Shown here: positions 1-7,300 of the stretch, piece by piece
Layout of the letters: every line of letters begins with the position of its first letter
Position numbering within the stretch: the stretch's first letter is position 1
Source: Actinopolymorpha sp. NPDC004070
GTDB taxonomy: Bacteria > Actinomycetota > Actinomycetes > Propionibacteriales > Actinopolymorphaceae
Length of the DNA stretch: 64,000 nucleotides
Direction: 5' to 3'
NCBI RefSeq assembly: GCF_040610475.1
Contig: NZ_JBEXMJ010000009.1
Coordinates: 62,001-126,000, forward strand
Program-made: the position numbers and the translations under genes
Notes under the pieces: generated by a model
The model's input: the letters and a program-made list of their open reading frames with translations, nothing else
What the model was told of the DNA's origin: nothing
Databases searched by the model: none

Positions 1-2342
1 TTGAAGAAGTTCCTGTTGTACGTCGCCCGCGCGAATCCTCGGTGCAGGGGGCGGGGGAGTTGCCCGGCGGCCCACATCACCATCGCCGAGGCGGTCACCT
101 CGCCCTGCCGGGCGTGCAGGCGCGTGCCGGCGCGCACCCTCTCCGTCCGCTGGACGAGCCCGAGCGGACCCGTCGGCAGGTCGACGGCGAGGGCGCCGGT
201 CCAGTTGCCCGAGATCCGGTCGAGTTTCGGTGGCCGCAACGCCACCGGAAACATCGCCCGCAACGGCTGGCCGGGCGCCAGCAGACCGGCCGGGCGGAGC
301 AGCCGGTCGAGCGCGTCGGCCACCAGAGCGAGGATCGCCTCGTGCGGCTGGGCACCGCAGGCGGTGGCGAGGTCGCGAATCCGCTGCCACGGGACCGCCA
401 CCGTGACCAGGTCCCGCTGCCCGGTCGCGCTCACCTGGTTGAGGGGATGCCGTGGCGCGAGCCCGCGGCCGGCCAGCCGGCCCACCCCACGCAGGACCTG
501 GCCCGCTCCCACCCGGGTGGTGCGCTGCCTGGCTGCGGGGCGGCGTTCGCTCAGTCGGTCACCCGGCGAGGGGTCGAGGAGCCGGTCGAGCAGGCCGAGC
601 GCGGAGATGCCGTCGCCCTGTGCGTGGTGCAGCTTGACCGCGAAAGTGCTCCGTCCGTCCGCGTGCCCGGCCACGTGCAGCCCCCGCCAGGCCGGTGCGT
701 CGGCCGGCATCGTCGCGGACCAGAAGTCGCCGAGCGCTCCGCCGACCTCCTCCTCGTCCGCGCGGGGCCCCACCTCATGCTCCTCGACGTGGCGCCAGGC
801 GTCGACCGAGTCCCGCATCAGCCAACCGAGCGGGCGGCGGAGGAGAACGCGGCGCATCGGCGGAAGGCCCCCCGTCCTCGCCTGCATGGTCCGCCGGATC
901 TCCGTGGCGGTGACCGCCCGGCCGTTCGGCAGCGGCGCGAGTTCGAGGACCGCGCCCAGCTCCTGGGCGAAGGGGCCCGTCTCGACGTGAGCAAAGAACG
1001 CGTCGGCCGGTCGCATCGGCCAGGGCCGCGTCGGCCGGGGCTCCTCCGCAAGGCCGGCTTGACGGGCGGCAAGGGCGCCTTGACGCGTGGAGAGGATGGT
1101 GGGAGGGGCGGTCCGGAGAGCCGCGAGCGCGCGCAGGCCGGACTCGAGGTCGTACCGCTCCAGGTGCCGCAACGTCGCGGCGCGCAGCTTCCCCAGCGGC
1201 GCCCGGTCCTCGATCAGCGAGCGCACGTACGACTGGAGCATCGGGAGGTCAGGGCACAGGTCGGTGAGGCCCGCGACCACCATCAGGTTGGCGTTCGCCA
1301 CGCCGTGGGCGGCGATCGGCGAGGTCGTCACCACCGGAAGCGCGCTGGCCATCCCCTCCAGCGCGGTGGCCCCGCCCGCGTTGGTCACCAGCAGGTCCGC
1401 GGCCCGCATGAGCGTGGGCATCTGGTCGGTCCAGCCGAGGGGCAGCAGACGTTCCCGCGGCAGGCCGAGCCGTTCGAGGCGTACGCGAGTCTGCTCGTTG
1501 CGGCCGCAGGCCACCACGACGCACACCTTGTCCGAGGCGCCCAGCAACGCAGCCACCGTCGCGTCCGCGTCGCCGAAGGAGTACGAGCCACATGAGACGA
1601 GGACGACGAAGGCGTCCGCCGGGAGGTCCATCGCGCGCCGGGCCTGCGCCTTGTCGCCCGGGGCGAACGCGCGGACGACCGGCGGTGCACACACCTCGAC
1701 CTGCACGCCTGGTTCGGCCAGTTGGGCGAGGGCCACCGCGGTCTCGTGGACGACGAAGTTGGCATCGAGTTCGGGGTAGATCCAGAACGGGTGCGGTGCG
1801 AAGTCGGAGACCCAGCACCCGGTGCGTGCGCCGAGCCCGCGGTGACGCCGCAGCCAGGCCAGCCCGGAACTTCCCAGCGGGTAGGTGGAAAGCACCAGGT
1901 CGGGCTCGAACCGGTCGATCTCGGTCCGCAGCCGCCGCCCGGCCCAGGAGCCGGTGAACCGCTTGGACGCCTGGGCGAACCAGCGGTGCCGCCACTCACT
2001 GGCGTAGAAGAACTCGTACAGCCAGGGAGTGCGCTCGACGTTGGAGACGTAGATCGAGCGGAACGCCCGGCCGACGCCCGGGCCCATCACGTCCAACGTG
2101 TCGACCCGGTGGCACTCGCTTCCCGGCCACAGCCGCCGAACCGCTTCCTCGAGCGCGCAGGCGGTGGAGTTGTGGCCACCGCCCATGTCAGCCGAGACCA
2201 CGAGAACCCGATGGGGGCCTTCACCGAGCCCGGCGTCGATCCTCCGACCGGGCTCTGCTCCTGGCTCCGCACCGGTCTGGGCGGCGGTGGTCCGGGAGCC
2301 GGTGTGGGCACGACCGTTCGAACGGGCCGGTGGATGGCTCAT
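1..2342 (-). CDS. Fusion of MGDG-synthase-like glycosyltransferase and WS/DGAT acyltransferase (3' end outside window)
   Basis: The reading frame is open without a stop from the ATG at 2340-2342 to the left edge (about 780 residues). Residues about 45-400 look like an MGDG synthase/GT28 glycosyltransferase: an N-terminal SADMGGGHNS loop near residue 50 and a donor-sugar motif GGATALEGMASALPVV near residue 320. After a linker, MRPADAFF near residue 443 opens a wax ester synthase/diacylglycerol acyltransferase domain, whose catalytic HHAQGDG (HHxxxDG) lies at about 572-578. The two activities suggest glycosylation and acylation of a lipid (glycolipid or storage lipid); this is inferred. No good Shine-Dalgarno precedes the ATG, so the start could lie elsewhere, but the domains do not depend on it. 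The C-terminus of the acyltransferase is cut by the window. Confidence 0.85.
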   Translation of the reverse strand, partial: MSHPPARSNGRAHTGSRTTAAQTGAEPGAEPGRRIDAGLGEGPHRVLVVSADMGGGHNSTACALEEAVRRLWPGSECHRVDTLDVMGPGVGRAFRSIYVSNVERTPWLYEFFYASEWRHRWFAQASKRFTGSWAGRRLRTEIDRFEPDLVLSTYPLGSSGLAWLRRHRGLGARTGCWVSDFAPHPFWIYPELDANFVVHETAVALAQLAEPGVQVEVCAPPVVRAFAPGDKAQARRAMDLPADAFVVLVSCGSYSFGDADATVAALLGASDKVCVVVACGRNEQTRVRLERLGLPRERLLPLGWTDQMPTLMRAADLLVTNAGGATALEGMASALPVVTTSPIAAHGVANANLMVVAGLTDLCPDLPMLQSYVRSLIEDRAPLGKLRAATLRHLERYDLESGLRALAALRTAPPTILSTRQGALAARQAGLAEEPRPTRPWPMRPADAFFAHVETGPFAQELGAVLELAPLPNGRAVTATEIRRTMQARTGGLPPMRRVLLRRPLGWLMRDSVDAWRHVEEHEVGPRADEEEVGGALGDFWSATMPADAPAWRGLHVAGHADGRSTFAVKLHHAQGDGISALGLLDRLLDPSPGDRLSERRPAARQRTTRVGAGQVLRGVGRLAGRGLAPRHPLNQVSATGQRDLVTVAVPWQRIRDLATACGAQPHEAILALVADALDRLLRPAGLLAPGQPLRAMFPVALRPPKLDRISGNWTGALAVDLPTGPLGLVQRTERVRAGTRLHARQGEVTASAMVMWAAGQLPRPLHRGFARATYNRNFF

Positions 2343-2347
2343 TGCCG

Positions 2348-2488
2348 GTGGATACCCAAGAAGTGGGATCTGCAACATCGGCACGATTTCTGTCGTTTCG
2401 AATTGTGGCCGCCGGTGGCACCACCGCCGTGCCCAACAAGGTGGTGCAGAAGGCCGCGCTGAAGAAGGACAAGAAGAACACCCCATAG
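2348..2488 (+). CDS. Possible small lysine-rich protein, unknown
   Basis: A 46-codon frame starts at a GTG only 6 bases from the start of the divergent glycosyltransferase gene and ends in TAG. An upstream GTG at 2330 is in the same frame. The product has a hydrophobic/alanine-glycine middle and a basic tail (KKDKKNTP). No family is recognised. A strong hairpin 70 bases downstream (2559-2591) would suit as its terminator, which is the main support for it being real. It could also be a chance frame in a leader region. Confidence 0.3.
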   Translation: MDTQEVGSATSARFLSFRIVAAGGTTAVPNKVVQKAALKKDKKNTP

Positions 2489-2558
2489 GCGTCAACCCGG
2501 CGTTGCACCAGTCGGGTCGGCGGAGAGTAAAGGGCGAGTGATCGTGCTCGCCGTCGAA

Positions 2559-2591
2559 GGGCGGGGAGTCCAGAAGCGTGGCTCCCCGCCC
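2559..2591. terminator. GC-rich hairpin, probable bidirectional terminator
   Basis: A perfect 10-bp inverted repeat, GGGCGGGGAG (2559-2568) and CTCCCCGCCC (2582-2591), encloses a 13-base loop. It lies past the stop of the minus-strand MFS gene (2653) and past the small plus-strand frame. There is no clear U-tract, as is common in high-GC actinobacteria. Confidence 0.7.
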
Positions 2592-2652
2592 CTCGTCGCG
2601 TCGGTTCGTAGCGTCAAGCCGACCTTGCCCGGGCCGGCCGCCGCCGAGCCGG

Positions 2653-3984
2653 TCAGGCGATCGCTGCGATCGGCCGGCGAACGATGAACCAGTAGCAGAG
2701 CCCGGCCAGCGCGGCCACCACGCCACCGCTGTAGAAGGCCAGGGACCAGGAGTCCGTACGGTCGACGATCAGCCCGGCCACCAGCGGTGAGAAGGCTCCG
2801 CCGAAGTAGCCGCCGAAGTTCTGAATGGCACCGACCGAGGCGACCTGGTGCTGCGGCGCCACGTCACCGGGCATCGCCCACGCCGACCCGGTGATCGCCG
2901 AGACGAAGCACAGCGCGAGCGTGAAGAGGACCAGTGTCGGCGCCAGGCCGTGCGCGCTGGGAACCAGCACGACGGACGCGCCGGCCAGCAGAGCGCAGGT
3001 GAGGATGAGCATCCGGCGTACCTTCAACGGCGAGCCGACGCCCCGCGCGACCAGCCGGGCGGTGAGAAAACCGCCACCCACGTCGCCGACCACGCCGCCG
3101 AGCCACGGGATGCTCGCGTACAGGCCGAGCTTGGCCAGGTCGATGCCCTGGGTGCGGACGAGGTACAGCGGCAGGAACGCGAGGAAGATGTTCCAGATCC
3201 AGATCGTGCAGAAGAAGCCGAGGATCATGCCCCACACCGTCCGCTGCGTGAACAGCCGCGGCCAGGAGACGTGTTCGGGCTCGGGGTCCGTCTCCGATTC
3301 CGCGTCCTGCTCGTCGGCTTCGATGAGTTCGCGCTCCTCCGCGGAGAGCCGGCGGCTGCCTGCCGGGTCGCGGTAACCGACCCAGAACGCCACGACGAAG
3401 ATCAGGCCGAGTACGCCGGTCACCACGAACAGCGCCCGCCATCCCCAGTGGACCATGACCGGGACCAGCAGCAGCGGCGCCAGCGCCGGGCCCCACTTCG
3501 ACGAGGAGTCCCAGATGCCGGTCGCCGTTCCACGTTCACGTTTGGGGAACCACTTGCTGGTGATCTTGGCCGAGGCGGGGAAGCAGGGCGCCTCACCGAC
3601 CCCGAGCACGAGGCGTGCCGCGAGGAACTGCGGCAGCCGGTAGCAGAGCCCGGTCGCGAGGGTGGCGACGCTCCACAGGGTGACCGCCACGGTGTAGACG
3701 CGGCGGCTGCCCAACCGGTCGATCAGGTGCCCGGCCGGAAGCTGCATCACGGCGTACGTCCAGGAGAACACCGACGCCATCAGGCCGATGTCAGCCGCCG
3801 ACAGATGCAGCTCCTTCATCATCTGCGGCGTGGCGAGGGAGAGGTTCGCCCGGTCGAAGTAGTTGATGATGCCGCCCACGAGGAGCCAGCCGAGGACCCA
3901 CCAGCGCATGCCGAGTCGTCGTCTGCGGCCCTGTCGCCGGTCGGTGTTCGTGCTCTGCCCTACGTCGGTGCCCCTGCCAGCCAT
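2653..3984 (-). CDS. MFS transporter, ACS (anion:cation symporter) type
   Basis: A 443-residue integral membrane protein with about 12 hydrophobic segments split 6+6 by a charged loop near residues 215-245 (rich in E and D). The first helix carries NYFDRANLSLATP, typical of the ACS family of hexuronate, glucarate and galactonate symporters; a motif-A-like GHLIDRLGSRR follows helix 2. It probably imports an acidic sugar or other organic anion with protons. The first 25 residues are polar and the true start could be the internal methionine at residue 26. It stands alone between a terminator and the DUF6098 gene on the same strand, 100 bases away. The substrate cannot be told from sequence. Confidence 0.88.
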   Translation of the reverse strand: MAGRGTDVGQSTNTDRRQGRRRRLGMRWWVLGWLLVGGIINYFDRANLSLATPQMMKELHLSAADIGLMASVFSWTYAVMQLPAGHLIDRLGSRRVYTVAVTLWSVATLATGLCYRLPQFLAARLVLGVGEAPCFPASAKITSKWFPKRERGTATGIWDSSSKWGPALAPLLLVPVMVHWGWRALFVVTGVLGLIFVVAFWVGYRDPAGSRRLSAEERELIEADEQDAESETDPEPEHVSWPRLFTQRTVWGMILGFFCTIWIWNIFLAFLPLYLVRTQGIDLAKLGLYASIPWLGGVVGDVGGGFLTARLVARGVGSPLKVRRMLILTCALLAGASVVLVPSAHGLAPTLVLFTLALCFVSAITGSAWAMPGDVAPQHQVASVGAIQNFGGYFGGAFSPLVAGLIVDRTDSWSLAFYSGGVVAALAGLCYWFIVRRPIAAIA

Positions 3985-4022
3985 GCGCCACCTTCCGTGT
4001 CCCCCCTGATACAGGTCGCTGA

Positions 4023-4077
4023 CAGTTTCCGTGTGCCCTGGATCAAACGGGGGGATGGCGTCCGATTCCGGAAACTG
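4023..4077. repeat. 9-bp inverted repeat with 37-base loop
   Basis: CAGTTTCCG (4023-4031) is the exact reverse complement of CGGAAACTG (4069-4077). It lies between the DUF6098 stop (4084) and the MFS start (3984), both on the minus strand. It could be a terminator for the first or an operator for the second; the long loop makes either call weak. Confidence 0.35.
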
Positions 4078-4083
4078 GCCGGG

Positions 4084-4494
4084 TCAGGCGCTGGAGCGCC
4101 CGACGTGGAAGTACTCGGCGTACCAGCCCTGGGCCTGGTCAAGGACGTCCTTGCCGAGCCAGGCGACCGGCTCGATGTCGCTGAGGAGGGGCTCGTCGTC
4201 CGGTCCTCTGCCCACGACCTTGCCGGTCAGGATCCATCCGGTACGACTGGCGGCGCGTTCGGCGAGGTGGGCGTACTGGCAGATCTGGCGGGCGAGCCAG
4301 TCGGTGAGCGGCCGCGTCCACCACCTGGGCGGGTCGAGGCGGTTCACGGACAGCCCGGGCAGCGGCAGGCCACTCTCGTAGTCGACGCTCGCCTGCGCGG
4401 CATCGGCTTCCGGCCCCTCGGAGAACCGGACGAAGAGGCCCTGCTGCCGGTACACGAGCCGGGTCAGCTCGTCGAGGTCCTCCACTGCCCGCAT
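4084..4494 (-). CDS. DUF6098 family protein
   Basis: A 136-residue soluble protein that matches the actinobacterial DUF6098 pattern as I know it: an N-terminal LDELTRLV segment, VRFSEGPEAD, a VDYESGLPLPGLSVN stretch, then PRWWTRPLTDWLARQICQY. The function of the family is unknown. A good AAGGAG site lies about 10 bases before the ATG. There are no membrane segments or signal peptide. It is divergent from the DUF6328 gene across about 300 bases. Confidence 0.8.
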   Translation of the reverse strand: MRAVEDLDELTRLVYRQQGLFVRFSEGPEADAAQASVDYESGLPLPGLSVNRLDPPRWWTRPLTDWLARQICQYAHLAERAASRTGWILTGKVVGRGPDDEPLLSDIEPVAWLGKDVLDQAQGWYAEYFHVGRSSA

Positions 4495-4794
4495 GTCCGT
4501 CGCGCTCCTTCCGCCGGCCGGTGGTGACTCACCTCATCTCCGTACCGCAACGGCCTTGGTGTAAACGGAACCGGGTGCGGACGGAACCCGGTGCCGTATC
4601 GGATCGCGTTCGCCCTGTGTACGCAGCGTTCCGGCTCACCGCAGCAACTGCCGGACCGCCGCGACAAGGCCCCTGGCCGTGGATACTGGCCGACGCGGGA
4701 ACCGGGGTGAGGGAACGAGCGCCCGCACCGCCGGCCCCGGTCGGTGCTCACGGAGCGCTCGAACGGCGATGGTGATTCACGGTAGAGGGTGAGC
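4495..4794. other. Divergent intergenic region
   Basis: About 300 bases between the divergent DUF6098 and DUF6328 genes. It must hold both promoters, but I see no convincing dyad, riboswitch or RNA gene. Short open frames here have no ribosome site and no recognisable product. Confidence 0.5.
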
Positions 4795-5298
4795 ATGTCC
4801 GAAGAGACGACGGCGCGAGACCGCAACTGGAACGAGCTCCTCCAGGAGCTGCGAGTGGCCCAGACCGGGCTGCAGATCCTGACCGCGTTCCTGGTGTCCC
4901 TGCCCTTCCAGCAGCGGTTCAGCTCCCTCGAGCCCGGACAGGTTCGTATCTACCTCGCCGTGCTGGCCATCTCGGTGCTGGCCACCGTTCTCGTACTCGC
5001 CCCGGTCAACTACCACCGGACACTCTTCCGGCAGCAGGAGAAGGAGTGGCTGGTCCTGGTCGGCAACCGGTGCGCCAGGGCGGGCCTGGTGTTGTCCGGT
5101 CTCGCCGCCGTCGGCGTGGTGTGGCTGATCTTCGATGTCGTGGTCGGTGACGGGGCCGGCATCGTCGCGGCGATCGTCGGGCTGCTGGTCTACCTGGGGG
5201 TGTGGGGCGGCGTACCGCTGCTCAAGCAGCGCCGGGCGGCGACCGCGCCGACCCCTGACCGGTCGCCTCGCGAGCGCGACGGCGGCGACTCCGCGTAG
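4795..5298 (+). CDS. DUF6328 family membrane protein
   Basis: A 167-residue protein with a charged N-terminus (RNWNELLQELRVAQTGLQILTAFLVSLPFQ) followed by about four hydrophobic helices and a polar tail. The N-terminal LLQELRVAQTGLQILTAFL segment is characteristic of DUF6328, a family of small actinobacterial membrane proteins of unknown role. The ATG at 4795 sits 6 bases after GAGGG; a GTG at 4789 in frame would overlap that site, so the ATG is preferred. The next gene, the SCO homologue, starts 86 bases downstream on the same strand. Confidence 0.82.
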   Translation: MSEETTARDRNWNELLQELRVAQTGLQILTAFLVSLPFQQRFSSLEPGQVRIYLAVLAISVLATVLVLAPVNYHRTLFRQQEKEWLVLVGNRCARAGLVLSGLAAVGVVWLIFDVVVGDGAGIVAAIVGLLVYLGVWGGVPLLKQRRAATAPTPDRSPRERDGGDSA

Positions 5299-5384
5299 TC
5301 CGCCGCACGCTCGACGTCCGGGGCTACCAGGTTCCGGAGGTAGCATCGCCGCGCTGACGACCGCGACGAGGAAGGTCCTGTGCT

Positions 5385-6239
5385 GTGCGCCTGCGGTTGG
5401 TGACGGTCCGTCGCATCGCCGGCGTGCTCACGGCGCTCGCAGTCGCGGTGGGATGCGTCGCCGGCTGTGGTGGGGGAGCCGACTCCTCCGGCCGGGCGGG
5501 GCGTACGCCGGACAGCCGGCCCGCACCGCAGGCCGCCCGGATGGTGGCCACCGGCAACACCATGGACCAGTCGCTGCCCGCGGCCGCCGCCTCCACGCCG
5601 CTGACCGACCAGGACGGCCGGCACCTGACCCTGGGATCCCTGCGGGGCAAGGTCGTCGTGCTCGCGCCCTTGCTGACCATGTGCCAGGAGACGTGCCCGA
5701 TGACCAGCGAGAACTTCCACCAGGCGGCGCAGGCAGCCCTGGCCGCTCAGGCGGCCAAGCGTTCCGGCTCGCCGGGCAAGGTGGTCTTCGTGGAGCTGAC
5801 GGTCGACCCCGCCCGCGACACCGTACGCCGGATGCACGCCTACGCGAAGCTGTACGGCGCGCTGCCGAACTGGCTCCTGGTCACCGGCAAACCGGCACAG
5901 GTCACCGCGATGTGGAAGGCGCTCGGCGTGACCACCGAGAAGGTCCCGACCGAGGAGCCGGTACGCGACTGGCTGAGCGGCCAGAAGGTCGAGCACCCCT
6001 ACGACGTGCACCACCAGGACGTCGTGGTCATCGTCGGCCAGGACGGCCACCTGCGATGGATCACGGTCGGGCGTCCCGATGCGCGCGGTACCAGGCTGCC
6101 CACCAGCATGCAGAAGTTCCTCGACGACGAGGGGCGGGACAACCTCGCTCATCCGGCCGCCGGCGGCGCGAGTTCGTGGACCGCCCGCGACGTCGAGCAG
6201 GCGGTGGCCTACGTGCGTGGCCTGGACAGCGACGGCTGA
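5385..6239 (+). CDS. SCO1/SenC family lipoprotein, copper chaperone
   Basis: A 284-residue thioredoxin-fold protein. The N-terminus has a basic stretch, a hydrophobic helix and a lipobox ending in a cysteine (VAGC) around residue 27, so it is anchored outside the membrane. The metal-binding CQETCP motif (CxxxCP) lies near residue 105, and the histidine expected later in the fold is present in DVHHQD near residue 209. SCO proteins deliver copper to the CuA centre of cytochrome oxidase or act as thiol reductases. The GTG start has a GAGGAAGG ribosome site 8 bases upstream. Its 3' end overlaps the convergent PrsW gene by 31 bases. No oxidase gene is nearby. Confidence 0.88.
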   Translation: MRLRLVTVRRIAGVLTALAVAVGCVAGCGGGADSSGRAGRTPDSRPAPQAARMVATGNTMDQSLPAAAASTPLTDQDGRHLTLGSLRGKVVVLAPLLTMCQETCPMTSENFHQAAQAALAAQAAKRSGSPGKVVFVELTVDPARDTVRRMHAYAKLYGALPNWLLVTGKPAQVTAMWKALGVTTEKVPTEEPVRDWLSGQKVEHPYDVHHQDVVVIVGQDGHLRWITVGRPDARGTRLPTSMQKFLDDEGRDNLAHPAAGGASSWTARDVEQAVAYVRGLDSDG

Positions 6240-7129
6240 GCGCGTTCGCTTCTGCCGCTGCGCCACGTCACGGCGAGCGTGACGAGGCCGAGGACGGAGA
6301 CGAACGCCAGGCCACCGATGGACAGGATCGTGAACAGCCGGAGCTGGTCGGGGGTGGGCTGCGGCAGGTAGCCCGTCTGCATGAAGCTGCTCGCCGACAC
6401 CCCGGTCAGCACCAGCGTCAGGGCGAGTGCGATCGAGTGCATCGAGTCCCACAGGGCGTGCAGGATCGCCACCCACAGGTACACGACGGGCAGCACGCCG
6501 CGGAAGTAGTGAACGCGACCGTTGCGGGCCACGTGGAAGAGCACTCCACCGAGGATGGCGGTCCACAGCCCGTGCCCGACGGGTGCCAGGACGCCGCGCA
6601 GGAGTTCGGTCTGGACCAGGTCGGGCAGGGACAGCCCCTTCTCGGTGATCATGGCGTTGAAGGCGTACCCCGCGCTCTCGAACGCCGCGAACCCGAACCC
6701 CACGGCCGCGCCCAGCACGACGCCGTCCCTGGTGTGCCGCCGAGCCATGTGGCGGGTGACGAAGACGAGCGCGGCGAGCTTGGCTCCTTCCTCGATCAGC
6801 CCGACGCCGAGGAACAGCAGAGGCGAAGGATGCAGGACGTACGACTCCAGCAGAGACGCGCCGAACACGCCGAGCAGCCCGCCGAGAACGAACGCCGTGA
6901 CGACGAGTTCGGTGGTCACATGCTCGTCCCGCCAGCGTTCGAACGCCCACGCGACGAACGACACCGGGACCAGGAAGCTGCCGAGCAGCACGACGGTGGG
7001 GACGAGGTTGGCGTTCGACGTCAGCAGCGTCACGGCGACGGCGACCAGCCACAGCAGCAGACCGGTGAAGAAGATCCGTAGGTAGAGCCGTCGTGGCCGG
7101 CTTCGCGTGCGCGCACTTGTCGAGACCAT
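6209..7129 (-). CDS. PrsW-type intramembrane metalloprotease
   Basis: A 306-residue protein with about eight membrane helices. It has the PrsW family motifs: EEGAK (first glutamate pair), FESAGYAF, and HALWD (HxxxD), which together form the presumed metal site inside the membrane. Relatives cleave anti-sigma factors or other membrane proteins. The ATG at 7127-7129 follows a clean GGAGG; the frame stays open further upstream but without a better site. Convergent with the SCO gene. No anti-sigma factor gene is visible nearby, so the target is unknown. Confidence 0.88.
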   Translation of the reverse strand: MVSTSARTRSRPRRLYLRIFFTGLLLWLVAVAVTLLTSNANLVPTVVLLGSFLVPVSFVAWAFERWRDEHVTTELVVTAFVLGGLLGVFGASLLESYVLHPSPLLFLGVGLIEEGAKLAALVFVTRHMARRHTRDGVVLGAAVGFGFAAFESAGYAFNAMITEKGLSLPDLVQTELLRGVLAPVGHGLWTAILGGVLFHVARNGRVHYFRGVLPVVYLWVAILHALWDSMHSIALALTLVLTGVSASSFMQTGYLPQPTPDQLRLFTILSIGGLAFVSVLGLVTLAVTWRSGRSERAQPSLSRPRT

Positions 7130-7300
7130 GAACCCTCCAGCGGCATCGTCGCCTCGGCTGGTGATGCCCCACGCCGAGATCATGAAACGGTACGCCGGTG
7201 TCCACGGCGAGGGACCCTGGCCCGCGTGAGCCGCGCGACTGGTGTTCGCCACTGTGGGGACCTGGCGACACTCTCCGCTGACCGACTGCCGGCCGCCCGG

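Noticed and set aside
2848..4527. Long plus-strand open frame opposite the MFS and DUF6098 genes
   Set aside because: The protein is charged and lacks any domain, while the minus strand gives a clear 12-helix transporter and DUF6098.
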